This document shows positions 44,624 through 55,389 of a DNA stretch of 64,000 nucleotides, piece after piece. The stretch lies in NCBI GenBank assembly GCA_965279115.1, contig OZ257137.1, positions 4,340,001 to 4,404,000 on the forward strand, in the 5' to 3' direction. Below the pieces are notes generated by a model. That model was not told the origin of the DNA. It saw only the letters and a list, made by a program, of their open reading frames with translations, and ran no database searches. The translations under genes and the position numbers were made by a program. The number at the start of each line of letters is the position of its first letter. The first letter of the stretch is position 1. The stretch is from JAEUOS01 sp965279115 (GTDB lineage: Bacteria; Pseudomonadota; Gammaproteobacteria; Burkholderiales; JAEUOS01).

Positions 44624-45412
44624 TTATCCGTGCAGTTTATGTGAAGGGAGTGGCGTGGCGGCGGGTTGGCGAAAGTGCTCGGGCGGGCTGTTCCTTGCAG
44701 CCGCCAAGGCATCGCGGAAGACTTCTCCGAACATCAAGAGGGTTGGACCGGCGCCGGCGGTGAGACCGTCACGCGCCAGTGCGTCGAGCGTGGTGTAGCG
44801 ACGCATGCCCTGCAAGGATGCGGATTCGACGATCGCCACCGGCCATGCAGCCGGCCGGCCGAGTGAAAGCAGCCTGGTTGCGACCTCTTGCGCCTCGTGC
44901 GAGGCCATGTAGAGCACGGCGGTATCGGCATGCGCCAGGCTGGCGGCCCAGTCTGAGGGTTGTTCGTCGCGTCCGACGCGCGGCGTGGCAAAGGCCACTG
45001 AACGGCTCACACCGCGCCGCGTAAGCGACACGCCCAGGTCGGCGCTGGCCGCCTGCGCGGCGGTGACGCCCGGGACGATCTCAACGGCGATATTGGCGGC
45101 CTTGAGGGCGTCGATCTCTTCCTGGGCGCGGCCGAACAGCATCGGGTCACCGCCCTTGATGCGCACCACGTGCTCATGCGTGGCGGCGGCATCGATGAGG
45201 CGCTTGTTGATGAATTGCTGTGCGGTGGAATGCGTGCCGCAACGCTTGCCTACGGATATCTTCTTTGCGCGGGTCGCCAGCGCGACCGTGTCGGGATGCA
45301 CCAGCGCGTCATGGAACACGATGTCCGCGGACGCTATCAACCGCGCCGCGCGCAGCGTGATGAGGTCGGGCGCGCCGGGCCCCGCACCTACCAGATATAC
45401 CGTCCCTGTCAT
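44624..45412 (-). CDS. cobA: Uroporphyrinogen-III C-methyltransferase
   Basis: 262 residues. SUMT motifs are VYLVGAGPGAPDLITLRAARL, VRIKGGDPMLFGRAQEEIDAL and EIVPGVTAAQAASADLGVSLT. It makes precorrin-2 from uroporphyrinogen III, the first step to siroheme (and B12). It lacks the CysG oxidase/chelatase half, which must be elsewhere. Its start overlaps the DUF934 stop by 4 nt, so in this context it serves the siroheme-containing sulfite reductase. Confidence 0.94.
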   Translation of the reverse strand: MTGTVYLVGAGPGAPDLITLRAARLIASADIVFHDALVHPDTVALATRAKKISVGKRCGTHSTAQQFINKRLIDAAATHEHVVRIKGGDPMLFGRAQEEIDALKAANIAVEIVPGVTAAQAASADLGVSLTRRGVSRSVAFATPRVGRDEQPSDWAASLAHADTAVLYMASHEAQEVATRLLSLGRPAAWPVAIVESASLQGMRRYTTLDALARDGLTAGAGPTLLMFGEVFRDALAAARNSPPEHFRQPAATPLPSHKLHG

Positions 45413-45915
45413 GCCGCCGAGCCTTCGAGGCGGCGACGATAGTACGGCAGCGGGCGCGCCACCGAGGTCTGGTAGGCCTCGGAGAAATCGTCGAAGGCGG
45501 TCAGCGCGTCGTCCAGGCTCTTGCCTTCCTTCACGGCGAAGGCGTTGAAGCCGACGCTGGCCATGTAGAAAATCTGGTCGCGCATTACGTCGCCGATGGC
45601 GCGCAGTTCGCCCTTGAAGCCGAAGCGTTCGCGCAGCAGCCGGCCGATGGAGTAGCCGCGGCCGTCAGTGAACTGCGGAAACTGCACCGCGATGAGCGGC
45701 AGGCGGGCGACATCGCGGGCCAACTGGCCCGGTTCGTCATCCGGCTTGAGCCATACGCCGACATCGCCAGCGCGGACGCTCAATTGCGCATGATGGCCAA
45801 GCCAGGTGGCGAGCGGCACGATGAGCTTGCCGGCGGCAGGGACGGCCTCGCCTTCGGGAATCAGCTGCCAGAGGTCGTCGGCGATGGCGCGGTCGAGAAT
45901 GATGCGACGGGTCAT
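45409..45915 (-). CDS. DUF934 domain protein of sulfate assimilation
   Basis: 168 residues. The family core is visible: LARDVARLPLIAVQFPQFTDGRGYSIGR (residues about 65-92), then LRAIGDVMRDQIFYMASVGF. DUF934 genes regularly sit between sulfite reductase and cobA in proteobacteria and are thought to help sulfite reduction, but no biochemical role is settled. The start follows the cysI stop directly, so translation is coupled. Confidence 0.9.
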   Translation of the reverse strand: MTRRIILDRAIADDLWQLIPEGEAVPAAGKLIVPLATWLGHHAQLSVRAGDVGVWLKPDDEPGQLARDVARLPLIAVQFPQFTDGRGYSIGRLLRERFGFKGELRAIGDVMRDQIFYMASVGFNAFAVKEGKSLDDALTAFDDFSEAYQTSVARPLPYYRRRLEGSAA

Positions 45916-47598
<1,683 letters not shown>

Positions 47599-47826
47599 GC
47601 GGGGGAAACTCGCGGCAAAAGAACGGTTGGGACGGCGGGCGAACCCTGGCACACCGATGCGGCGGTGCAGCAGGGCAAACTAAAGGCCTCGAATGGTAGC
47701 GGGCGACTAAATAACCGTCCAAGAACATTGTGCGAGTTGATAAGATGATTTGGTTATGAGAGGGTCTTTCTCTTTCTGAATCGGCGGCATAATCGCAAGT
47801 CCCCGTAAATGACGTGGAATATCAGC

Positions 47827-49509
47827 ATGGGTTTCTTGCGCAAGTTGATGGGGGGCAAGGCGGTTGCCCGGGAGGCAGGGTACCAGGCGGCCAGCGCCGG
47901 GACGGTCGCTTATGCGCGCGCGCTTGAACTCGTGGGGCAGGGCACGCATCTGGAGGCACTGCCTGAATTTGACAGGGCAATCCTGGAGTTGCCCGAGCCC
48001 GCCCGTGCGGACGCGCTCAGCAAGCGCGGCAGTGCCCTGGTGGCGTTGGGGCGGGCGGACGAGGCGCTCGAGAGTTTCGAGCGGGCCATCCTAGCAAGTC
48101 CGGACCATGGGGACGCGAATTTCAATCGGGGCGTCGTGCTTCAAGGCATGGGGCGTTTCGAGGATGCCGCCGCGAGCTATGCGCGTGCGGTCGAAATCAA
48201 TCCGGCCGATGCGCAAGCCTGGAACAACCGTGGCGTGGTGCTGGGCGAGTTGCGGCGCCTGGATGAGGCGCTGCGCTGCCTGGATCGCGCGATCTCCCTG
48301 CAATCCGGCTATGCCGACGCCCACAATAATCGCGCTGTGATCCTCGGTGAAATGCGCGACTTCGGCGCCGCATTGCAAAGCCTCGACCGGGCCATGGCGC
48401 TCAAGCCCCGCTATGTAGACGCCCTGTACAACCGCGGCAACCTGCAGGTCGAGATGCAGGATTGGCCGGCGGCCATTGCCAGCTATGAAGCGGCCGTCGC
48501 ACTCGACCCGGGTTATGCGCAGGCCCACTGGAACCAGGGCTTGTGCCATCTCCGCCTGGGCGACTTCGTGCGCGGATGGCCCAGATTCGAGTGGCGCTGG
48601 GACGCGGTACCGGGCATGCGCCGTGCCGCATATGCGCAGCCGCTGTGGCTGGGCGACGCGCCGCTCGCGGGGCGGGCCATCCTTTTGCATGCCGAGCAGG
48701 GGCTTGGTGACACCTTGCAGTTTTGTCGTTTTGCCGCCCAGGTACATGCGCTGGGCGCACGCGTGTTGCTTGAAGTTCAGCCGCCATTACGCGCATTGAT
48801 GGTGGGGCTCGAAGGCGTGGAGCGGGTATTCGCACAAGGTGAAACCCTGCCGGATTTCGACTTTCAATGTCCGCTGATGAGCCTGCCGCTGGCGCTTGAT
48901 ACCGGCCTGGCCGACATCCCGTCCGCCGGCGGCTACCTTGCCAGCGATGCGTTGAAGGCGTCCCACTGGCGGCAACGGCTGGAAAACCAGCCGGCGTTTC
49001 GGGTGGGCGTGGTCTGGTCGGGCGGGTATCGCCCGCATCAGCCGGTGACCTGGGGTGTCAACGAGCGGCGCAACATGCATCCGCGGCATCTGGCCGCGCT
49101 TGATCTGCCGGGAGTGCAGCTTTACAGCCTGCAGAAGGGGCCGGAGGCGCTGGCGCAATGGGCGGAACTGCGGGCTTCAAGCTGGCAAGGGCCGGCGATG
49201 GTCGACTACACCGACGATCTTGCCGACTTTACCGATACGGCCGCGCTGATCAGCAATCTGGATCTGGTGATCTCGGTCGACACCTCGGTTGCCCATCTTG
49301 CCGGTGCGCTGGGCAAGCCGGTGTGGCTGCTCAATCGCTTTGATTCCTGCTGGCGCTGGATGCTGGAACGCGCGGATACGCCCTGGTATGCCTCCATGCG
49401 GATATTCCGGCAATCCGCACCGGGGGATTGGGAAGGGGTGATGCAGGCTGTCCGGCAACAACTCGCCGGGGTTTTGCAGCGCAGGTCTGGCGTGGTCCCG
49501 AGGAGTTGA
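47827..49509 (+). CDS. TPR protein with GT9/heptosyltransferase-like C-terminal domain
   Basis: About 560 residues; ATG 47827 has GGA 8 nt upstream, whereas the in-frame ATG 47809 has no site. Residues 30-260 are about seven TPRs (for example ADAQAWNNRGVVLGELRRLD, YVDALYNRGNLQVEM). The C-terminal half (RAILLHAEQGLGDTLQFCRF, then AFRVGVVWSGG and DLVISVDTSVAHLAGALGKP) matches ADP-heptose:LPS heptosyltransferase/GT9-like folds, though catalysis is not proven. Such TPR-GT9-like proteins often sit near flagellin or pilin glycosylation genes. It may act in pilin or surface glycan assembly. Confidence 0.82.
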   Translation: MGFLRKLMGGKAVAREAGYQAASAGTVAYARALELVGQGTHLEALPEFDRAILELPEPARADALSKRGSALVALGRADEALESFERAILASPDHGDANFNRGVVLQGMGRFEDAAASYARAVEINPADAQAWNNRGVVLGELRRLDEALRCLDRAISLQSGYADAHNNRAVILGEMRDFGAALQSLDRAMALKPRYVDALYNRGNLQVEMQDWPAAIASYEAAVALDPGYAQAHWNQGLCHLRLGDFVRGWPRFEWRWDAVPGMRRAAYAQPLWLGDAPLAGRAILLHAEQGLGDTLQFCRFAAQVHALGARVLLEVQPPLRALMVGLEGVERVFAQGETLPDFDFQCPLMSLPLALDTGLADIPSAGGYLASDALKASHWRQRLENQPAFRVGVVWSGGYRPHQPVTWGVNERRNMHPRHLAALDLPGVQLYSLQKGPEALAQWAELRASSWQGPAMVDYTDDLADFTDTAALISNLDLVISVDTSVAHLAGALGKPVWLLNRFDSCWRWMLERADTPWYASMRIFRQSAPGDWEGVMQAVRQQLAGVLQRRSGVVPRS

Positions 49510-49679
49510 CCCACTGCGCAGTGTTGGCTTGCGAAGTCGGCGATGTCACGCGATTCGACCATTTGCGCCCGTCTCGCCGGTCTATTCGGCAGATGCCGGG
49601 AAAATGCCGGGCGCTAAGCTTGTATTAGGTCGTTCTGCATTCCATGCTCGTCCAGGTGAAGTGGAGACGGTCGGCAAAA

Positions 49680-49696
49680 GTGACAAAAATTGTCAC
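49680..49696. promoter_or_regulatory. PilR-like inverted repeat upstream of pilA
   Basis: GTGACAA-AAA-TTGTCAC is a perfect 7-bp inverted repeat. A further half site TTGTCAG follows at 49712-49718. The TGTC cores resemble PilR enhancer sites described for other type IV pilin genes. They lie about 60-90 nt upstream of the sigma-54 promoter, the usual enhancer distance. The 49510-49837 gap holds these sites and the promoter and otherwise nothing. Confidence 0.6.
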
Positions 49697-49770
49697 TACG
49701 GCAGCTTGAAATTGTCAGAAAAAATGCCGTTGGAATGTGTGTTTTCTATATAAATCAGTATCTTATGTAG

Positions 49771-49786
49771 TGGCACGCATCTTGTA
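49771..49786 (+). promoter_or_regulatory. Sigma-54 promoter of pilA
   Basis: TGGCACGCATCTTGTA matches TGGCACGrNNNTTGCW with correct spacing. The purine after the G is C, and the -12 element is TTGT instead of TTGC. The pilin start is 52 nt downstream, with AGGAGA as ribosome site. Confidence 0.75.
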
Positions 49787-49837
49787 TTACCTAACCTGCC
49801 AAGTTGGCGTCCCATTCCTCCACAGGAGAAACTGCAA

Positions 49838-50257
49838 ATGACCAAAACCCAGCTTCAAAAAGGCTTTACCCTGATCGAACTGATGATCGTGGTTGCGATT
49901 ATCGGTATTCTGGCTGCCGTCGCGCTGCCTGCCTACCAGGACTACACGGTCCGTGCCAAGGTGTCGGAACTGATTCTCGCCGGCAGCTCGTATCGCACCG
50001 CGATTTCCGAGAAGTTCCAGACCGACAACGACTCGGCCAACGCCGGTTCGGGCCTGTCGTTCAATATCGTCGGCAAGATTTCGAACGGCTCGGTCAACAA
50101 CGGCGGCACCATTGTTCTCAATGGCAGCACCGTGAGCACCTCGATCGGCCAGGCTGTGACCATCACCATCACCCCGGCCTACAACAGCACCACCGGCACG
50201 ATCACCTGGTCCTGCCAGGGTACCCCTGCCAAGTACATGCCCGCCACCTGCCGTTAA
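49838..50257 (+). CDS. pilA: Type IV major pilin (PilA-like)
   Basis: 139 residues. A short basic leader ends in KG with cleavage before F10: GFTLIELMIVVAIIGILAAV, with Glu5 of the mature protein. The N-terminal helix continues to AYQDYTVRAKVSELI. The C-terminal disulfide loop is TWSCQGTPAKYMPATCR. The globular part is rich in Asn, Ser, Thr and Gly. It is the pilus subunit, processed by PilD and exported through PilQ. It is alone on a transcript, with sigma-54 promoter upstream and terminator downstream, so PilS/PilR control is expected. Confidence 0.95.
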   Translation: MTKTQLQKGFTLIELMIVVAIIGILAAVALPAYQDYTVRAKVSELILAGSSYRTAISEKFQTDNDSANAGSGLSFNIVGKISNGSVNNGGTIVLNGSTVSTSIGQAVTITITPAYNSTTGTITWSCQGTPAKYMPATCR

Positions 50258-50279
50258 TTCGCGCAGTTGTGCAGCAAGA

Positions 50280-50305
50280 GCCCCTCGCGAGAGGGGCTTT
50301 TTTTT
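50280..50305 (+). terminator. Intrinsic terminator of pilA
   Basis: GCCCCTC-GCGA-GAGGGGC (50280-50297) is followed by eight T's, 22 nt after the pilin stop. Confidence 0.95.
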
Positions 50306-50365
50306 GGCCGACCGCAATCGCGCGGCATTGATCTAGGTTCGGGATTCCGGCGCATTTGAGGCCCA

Positions 50366-52357
50366 ATGCTGAAGTCGCTTTATCGACAATTCAGGCGCAG
50401 GTCGCCACCCGCGGCAGATGTTGGCGCGGAAATCTTTCGAATCACGGCGACCCTCAAGGCCGGCGCCATCGGCATCGCGTTGCCGCAGATTCGCGAGCTG
50501 CTGGCAAGAAATCCGGATGACCCGCAATGCCTGCACCTGCTCGGTTTGGCGGAGCTTGAGGCCGGCAATCCGTCGGCCGCGGCGCAGGCTTTTTCCGCAG
50601 CCGTCGCGCGGGCGCCGCTCGAGATGGTGTTTCGGGCCAATCTGGGCCTGGCGCTCTGGCGCAGCGGTGATCCGGCGGGTGCGCGCGTCCAGCTTGAGAT
50701 GGTGGTCGATGAGCACCCGTCGCTCGCATCCGCAGTGCGCAATCTGGCAGATGTCCTGATCGCGCTGGGTCACCCCGCCGCCGCGCACGCCCGGCTGGCG
50801 GCGGCCCTGGCGGCGGAGGCCGCGATGGAACCCGCCGATGCCGCGCAACTCTGGATTGCGCTGGCCGGACTCGAGCCTCTGCTGCCCGAGATCGACGGCC
50901 GTGTCTGCGTGCAGCGCGCCTGCGCACTGCTCCCGGATTCGCCCTGGCTGCCCTTGATGGGCTACATGTCTTTCGCGAATCGTTGCGACTGGTCCTATCC
51001 GGTGGGCCGGCTATGCAGCTACTTCGAGGAATACCGCGCACGCGACCTGCCGGCCGGTGCGCCGGTTTTCGCCCCCGCGATTGCCGATTGCGTACCGGTT
51101 TCGCCAGACGCGCGCGCAATGGTGGCACGGCGTTATGGCCGCATGGTGGAAACGCGCGTCGCCGTGCACGACCGGCAGATGCCTGCATCGTCCGCGCCCG
51201 CGCCGGGCGGACGCATCCGGCTGGCTTATCTGTCCGCCGATTTCCACAATCACCCGACCATGCACCTCCTGATGGGCGTGCTGAGAGCGCACGACCGCAG
51301 CCGGTTCGAACTGCACGCCTACTCGTATGGACCTGACGATGGTAGCGGGGCGCGACAGGCGGCGGCGGCTTGTTTCGACCATTTCACCGACGTCATGGCG
51401 GAGGCGCCGCTTGTCACTGCCCGCCGCATCGCCAGCGACGGCATCGACGTGCTGGTCGACCTCAAGGGCTACACCGGCGCGGCACGTCCCGAGATCGCGG
51501 CGCTGCGTCCGGCGCCCGTGCAGGTGAATTTTCTTGGCTATCCCGGTAGCATGGGCGCATCCTTCATGGATTACCTGATCGCCGATGCGGTGCTGGTGCC
51601 TGACGGTGCGGAACACCTGTTCAGCGAGCGTATCGTGCGCATGCCGCACAGCTACCAGCCCACCGACAACGCGCAAGTGCCGGTTGACCCGCCGGACCGG
51701 GCGCTGCGCACCGCCGCCGGATTGCCTAACGATGGGTTCGTGTTTTGTTCCTTCAATTCCTGCTACAAGATCGATGCGACCATCTTTGGCACATGGATGG
51801 ACATACTGCGACGGGTGCCGCGGTCCGTGATGTGGATACTGGCCGACCGCGAGGACGCGCGGCAGAATCTCCTGCGCGCGGCCGCCAGTCACGGGGTCGG
51901 GGCGGCCCGCATCGTGTTTGCGCAAAGCCTGCCGCGACAGCAGCACCTGGCACGCATGGCCCTGGCTGACCTGTTCCTGGATACGCGACTGGTGACCGCA
52001 CACACCACCGCGAGCGACGCGCTCTGGGCCGGGCTGCCGCTGGTCACGGTGAAGGGCAATGGGTTTGCGGCGCGGGTTGCCGCCAGCGTGCTTGAGGCAG
52101 CAGGCCTGGAGGATCTCGTTTGCGACGGCCTTCCCATTTACCGTGAACTTGCCATCGCACTCGCGCTGGACTCCTCGCGCCACGCCGCGATGCGTGCGAA
52201 ATGCCGCGCGGCATGCACCGGCAGCGCTCTTTTCGACACGTCGGGCTACACGCGCTCGCTGGAAGCCGCGTTTGCTGAAATGCACAGGCGCCGGCGCGCC
52301 GGTCTCGATCCCGCTGCGTTCAACGTGGCGCAGCTCACGCTGGAGAGCCCATGCTAG
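50366..52357 (+). CDS. TPR-containing O-linked N-acetylglucosaminyl (GT41, SPINDLY/OGT-like) transferase 1
   Basis: 663 residues. The N-terminal about 180 residues hold several TPRs (residues about 30-150). The GT41 catalytic half begins RIRLAYLSADFHNHPTMHLL, carrying the His near the active site. It continues with DGIDVLVDLKGYTGAARPEI, PAPVQVNFLGYPGSMG, FCSFNSCYKIDATIF and DTRLVTAHTTASDALWAG, the UDP-sugar binding region. It is cytosolic with no signal peptide. In bacteria such enzymes glycosylate flagellin or other proteins. Gene 2 overlaps it by 7 nt. Neighbouring pilA is on a separate transcript, so the substrate is only a suggestion. Confidence 0.9.
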   Translation: MLKSLYRQFRRRSPPAADVGAEIFRITATLKAGAIGIALPQIRELLARNPDDPQCLHLLGLAELEAGNPSAAAQAFSAAVARAPLEMVFRANLGLALWRSGDPAGARVQLEMVVDEHPSLASAVRNLADVLIALGHPAAAHARLAAALAAEAAMEPADAAQLWIALAGLEPLLPEIDGRVCVQRACALLPDSPWLPLMGYMSFANRCDWSYPVGRLCSYFEEYRARDLPAGAPVFAPAIADCVPVSPDARAMVARRYGRMVETRVAVHDRQMPASSAPAPGGRIRLAYLSADFHNHPTMHLLMGVLRAHDRSRFELHAYSYGPDDGSGARQAAAACFDHFTDVMAEAPLVTARRIASDGIDVLVDLKGYTGAARPEIAALRPAPVQVNFLGYPGSMGASFMDYLIADAVLVPDGAEHLFSERIVRMPHSYQPTDNAQVPVDPPDRALRTAAGLPNDGFVFCSFNSCYKIDATIFGTWMDILRRVPRSVMWILADREDARQNLLRAAASHGVGAARIVFAQSLPRQQHLARMALADLFLDTRLVTAHTTASDALWAGLPLVTVKGNGFAARVAASVLEAAGLEDLVCDGLPIYRELAIALALDSSRHAAMRAKCRAACTGSALFDTSGYTRSLEAAFAEMHRRRRAGLDPAAFNVAQLTLESPC

Positions 52358-54090
52358 GCCGGATTCTTGGGGGGTTGCGCGCGCGCCTGGGGGGGCAGGT
52401 CAAGGAGGATGCCGCCGTCGCCGCGCGGCGCTGGGTGGAACAGGGCATCGCGCACAACGCGGTTGGCGCGCTCGCCGACGCGGCCATCTGTTTCGAGCGC
52501 GCGCTTGCCGTCGACCCGACGTCCATTCCGGCGCTGCATGGGCGCGCGGCCATGCACCACCTTGCTGGCGAGCAGGAGGAAGCCATCGCCCTGTGCGACG
52601 AGCTGCTTCTGCGTGCGCCCGCCCACATCGAGGCGTGGATCACGCGCGCGTTCGCCGCCCGGGCAACGGGTGATCTTGAAGCAGCGCTCGAGGGCTTTCG
52701 CCGGGCGGTCGCCATCGAGCCGCGATCCGGGCTGATCTCCTGCGTGGGCGGCGTGTTGTTCCAGCAAGGCCGTCTCGACGAGGCGATCCGCCAGATGGAC
52801 CGGGCGATTGCGATCGACCCCGAAAACGACGTCGTACAGAGCAACCGCCTGTTCATCCTCAACCATGATCCGAACCGAACCCGCGAGGAAATCGCCCGCG
52901 CCCATCTTGAATGGGGTCGTGCCGTCGAGGCGCGCACGGCGGGAGCACGTTTGACCCATGCGGCGGGCGGCGCTGCAGAAAAGCGGCTGAGGATCGGCTA
53001 CGTGTCGGCGGATCTGCGCACGCATTCGGTTGCCTTTTATCTCGCGCCGGTCCTGCAGCACCACAATCGCGAGCGCGTCGAAGTGTTCTGCTATGACAAC
53101 AATTCCGGGCCGGGTGATGCGTTCACACGCCGCCTGCAGACCATGACGGACCACTGGGTGCGCGTGGCGACCATGGATGACCACGCGTTTGCCGCGAGGG
53201 TGCGAGCTGACGGTATCGACATCCTGGTGGACCTGTCCGGTCACACCGGCGGAAACCGGCTCCCGGCCTTTGCGCTGAAACCTGCGCCGATACAGGCTTC
53301 GTGGTTCGGCTACATGAACACCACGGGACTGTCGACCATCGATTACCGCATCACCGATCCGGGGTTGTGCCCACCCGGCAGCGAGGCCTATTACTCCGAG
53401 ACATTGTTCCGCCTGCCCTCGACCGCGGTGTGGTCGCCCGCACCCGATTGTCCCGAACCCGGACCGCTGCCGGCATTGCGCAACGGCCATGTGCGTTTCG
53501 GCTCGTTCAACAACTGGGCAAAAGTCTCCGACGAGGTGGTCGAGTTGTGGGCGCGCCTGATGGGGCGGTGCCCGGAGGCACGCCTGTGCATCGTTGCGAC
53601 CGGTGCACGCGACGAGGCCGCGCGCGCGGCCGTTGCGGCGCGATTCATCAGGCATGGCATTGATGCTTTGCGACTGGAGATCCACGGCAACCTGCCACTC
53701 AACGATTTCCTCGCACTGGTGGCGTCGGTCGACATTGCCCTCGATCCCTTTCCGTACAACGGCGGCACCACCAGCATGCATACCCTCTGGATGGGGGTTC
53801 CGTTCGTCAGCCTGTCGAGCGCCGAAGAAGTCGGCCGTGTATCACAGGGGCTTCTTTTGAGCGTTGACCTCGGCCATTTGTGCGCCCGCAGCGCAAACGC
53901 CTATGTGGACGCTGCGGCCAGCCTGGCCGGCGACCTCGACGAATTGGCATTTCTGCGTTCACACCTACGCCAGCGACTGCAAGGCAGTTCGCTGATGAAT
54001 GGGGCGGAAATGGCGGCTAATCTCGAGAAGGCGTACCTATGCATGTGGCATAATCATTTGGAAGGTTATAAATTGCGTGTAAGTATTTGA
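52351..54090 (+). CDS. TPR-containing O-GlcNAc-transferase-like protein (GT41) 2
   Basis: 579 residues. It overlaps gene 1 by 7 nt, so translation is coupled. TPRs lie at residues 20-180. The GT41 half reads LRIGYVSADLRTHSVAFYL, DILVDLSGHTGGNRLPAFAL, PAPIQASWFGYMNTTGLSTI, VRFGSFNNWAKVSDEVVELW and LDPFPYNGGTTSMHTLWMG, closely following SPINDLY-like bacterial enzymes. It differs from gene 1 in the first His (THS instead of NHP), so the two may recognise different acceptors. The end is followed by 35 nt and the ACP gene. Confidence 0.9.
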   Translation: MLGRILGGLRARLGGQVKEDAAVAARRWVEQGIAHNAVGALADAAICFERALAVDPTSIPALHGRAAMHHLAGEQEEAIALCDELLLRAPAHIEAWITRAFAARATGDLEAALEGFRRAVAIEPRSGLISCVGGVLFQQGRLDEAIRQMDRAIAIDPENDVVQSNRLFILNHDPNRTREEIARAHLEWGRAVEARTAGARLTHAAGGAAEKRLRIGYVSADLRTHSVAFYLAPVLQHHNRERVEVFCYDNNSGPGDAFTRRLQTMTDHWVRVATMDDHAFAARVRADGIDILVDLSGHTGGNRLPAFALKPAPIQASWFGYMNTTGLSTIDYRITDPGLCPPGSEAYYSETLFRLPSTAVWSPAPDCPEPGPLPALRNGHVRFGSFNNWAKVSDEVVELWARLMGRCPEARLCIVATGARDEAARAAVAARFIRHGIDALRLEIHGNLPLNDFLALVASVDIALDPFPYNGGTTSMHTLWMGVPFVSLSSAEEVGRVSQGLLLSVDLGHLCARSANAYVDAAASLAGDLDELAFLRSHLRQRLQGSSLMNGAEMAANLEKAYLCMWHNHLEGYKLRVSI

Positions 54091-54125
54091 TTTTTAATAG
54101 TTCGGCTAAGATCTGAGGGGGTTTT

Positions 54126-54350
54126 GTGGCTGACATCCAGCAATTCATCGAGCAGTTCCAGACGGCGGTTGATTTCCAGGAAGCCGTCGATATCAAACCG
54201 GATACCGAATTGTCCAGCCTGGCGGAGTGGGATTCCCTCGCCGCGCTTGGCGTCATCGTCATGTTCGACATGGAGCATGGCAAGACCATCACCGGCGCCG
54301 ACATCAAGGCCTGCAAGACCATCAGCGACCTTTTCGCCCTCCTCGGGTGA
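54126..54350 (+). CDS. Acyl carrier protein
   Basis: 74 residues from GTG 54126 with GAGGGGG upstream. The phosphopantetheine serine is S37 in LAEWDSLAALGV, with the helix II pattern of ACPs (D-S-L). The sequence is not the housekeeping AcpP (it lacks the usual LGADSLDTV), so it is a dedicated carrier. It is followed 4 nt later by KAS III and two SDRs, which indicates a small, separate acyl-chain synthesis line. Confidence 0.88.
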   Translation: MADIQQFIEQFQTAVDFQEAVDIKPDTELSSLAEWDSLAALGVIVMFDMEHGKTITGADIKACKTISDLFALLG

Positions 54351-54354
54351 CGCC

Positions 54355-55389
54355 ATGGGTCTTTCAACACTGCGTAACGTCCGTTACAGGGGCATGGCGA
54401 CCTGTGTCCCGAAACACAAGGTATCCAACCTCGATTGCCCGCCGCACCTGAAGCAGGAGCGCGAGCGGCTGACCCGCAATATCGGGATCTTCGAGCGCCG
54501 CCTGTGCCCCGCGTGGCAGTGCTTTTCCGACCTTGCGTTCGATGCCACCGAGCGGCTTCTGGCCGACCTGGAGTGGCAGCGCGACGAGATCGATGCGCTC
54601 ATCGTGGTGACCCAATCGCCGGACTACCTGATCCCGGCCACCGCCATCATCCTGCAGGACCGGCTGAAACTGTCGCATGCGACGATCGCGTTTGACGTCA
54701 ATCTCGGCTGCTCCGGTTATCCGTTTGCCTTGCAGATTCTCGGCTCCATGATCTCGGCCGGAACCGTGAAGAAGGGGCTGGTTCTGGTGGGCGATCGCTC
54801 CGCATCGGAACGGGAGCCGCTGTTTTCGGACGCCGGCACCGCCACTGCGCTCGAGTACGATCCTGGCGCCCCGCCGATCCACTTCGACCTCAACAGCGAC
54901 GGCAGCGGCTACCGCGCGATCATCCTGCCGGTGGGCGGACATCGCGAGCCGCCGAGCTTCCAGCACTTCATCCCGGCCAAGGATGAGGACGGCTACTGGC
55001 GCACGCCCTACGATCTGCAACTCGACGGCACGGCCGTGCTCAGTTTCTCGACCCAGCGGATTCCTCCTGCGGTAAGGCGCCTGATGGAGTACGCCCAGGC
55101 GACACCCGAATCGATCGACTATTTCCTGTTCCACCAGGCCAACCGGATAATCAACGAGACCATCCGCAAGAAGCTGGCCTTGCCGCCCGAAAAGGTTCCT
55201 TCCACCCTGCATGATTTCGGCAATACCAGCGGGGCGTCGATTCCGGTGACCATGACGGCCCGCATACGCGAAGCGCTGCTCGCCAAGCCGACCAGGCTGC
55301 TCATGTCGGGCTTCGGGATCGGCTTGTCGTGGGGCACGGCGCTGGTCGATATTGACGGCGCGAAATTCCCGGAATTGATCGAGGCATGA
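54355..55389 (+). CDS. 3-oxoacyl-ACP synthase III-like enzyme
   Basis: 344 residues from ATG 54355; an in-frame upstream start in the ACP gene is rejected. The thiolase fold is complete. The nucleophile is C119 in DVNLGCSGYPFALQ. The His is in FLFHQANRIINETI and the Asn in DFGNTSGASIPVTM, the Cys-His-Asn triad of KAS III. It condenses a starter with malonyl-ACP, probably using the ACP upstream. Its stop overlaps the first SDR by 4 nt. Confidence 0.9.
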   Translation: MGLSTLRNVRYRGMATCVPKHKVSNLDCPPHLKQERERLTRNIGIFERRLCPAWQCFSDLAFDATERLLADLEWQRDEIDALIVVTQSPDYLIPATAIILQDRLKLSHATIAFDVNLGCSGYPFALQILGSMISAGTVKKGLVLVGDRSASEREPLFSDAGTATALEYDPGAPPIHFDLNSDGSGYRAIILPVGGHREPPSFQHFIPAKDEDGYWRTPYDLQLDGTAVLSFSTQRIPPAVRRLMEYAQATPESIDYFLFHQANRIINETIRKKLALPPEKVPSTLHDFGNTSGASIPVTMTARIREALLAKPTRLLMSGFGIGLSWGTALVDIDGAKFPELIEA

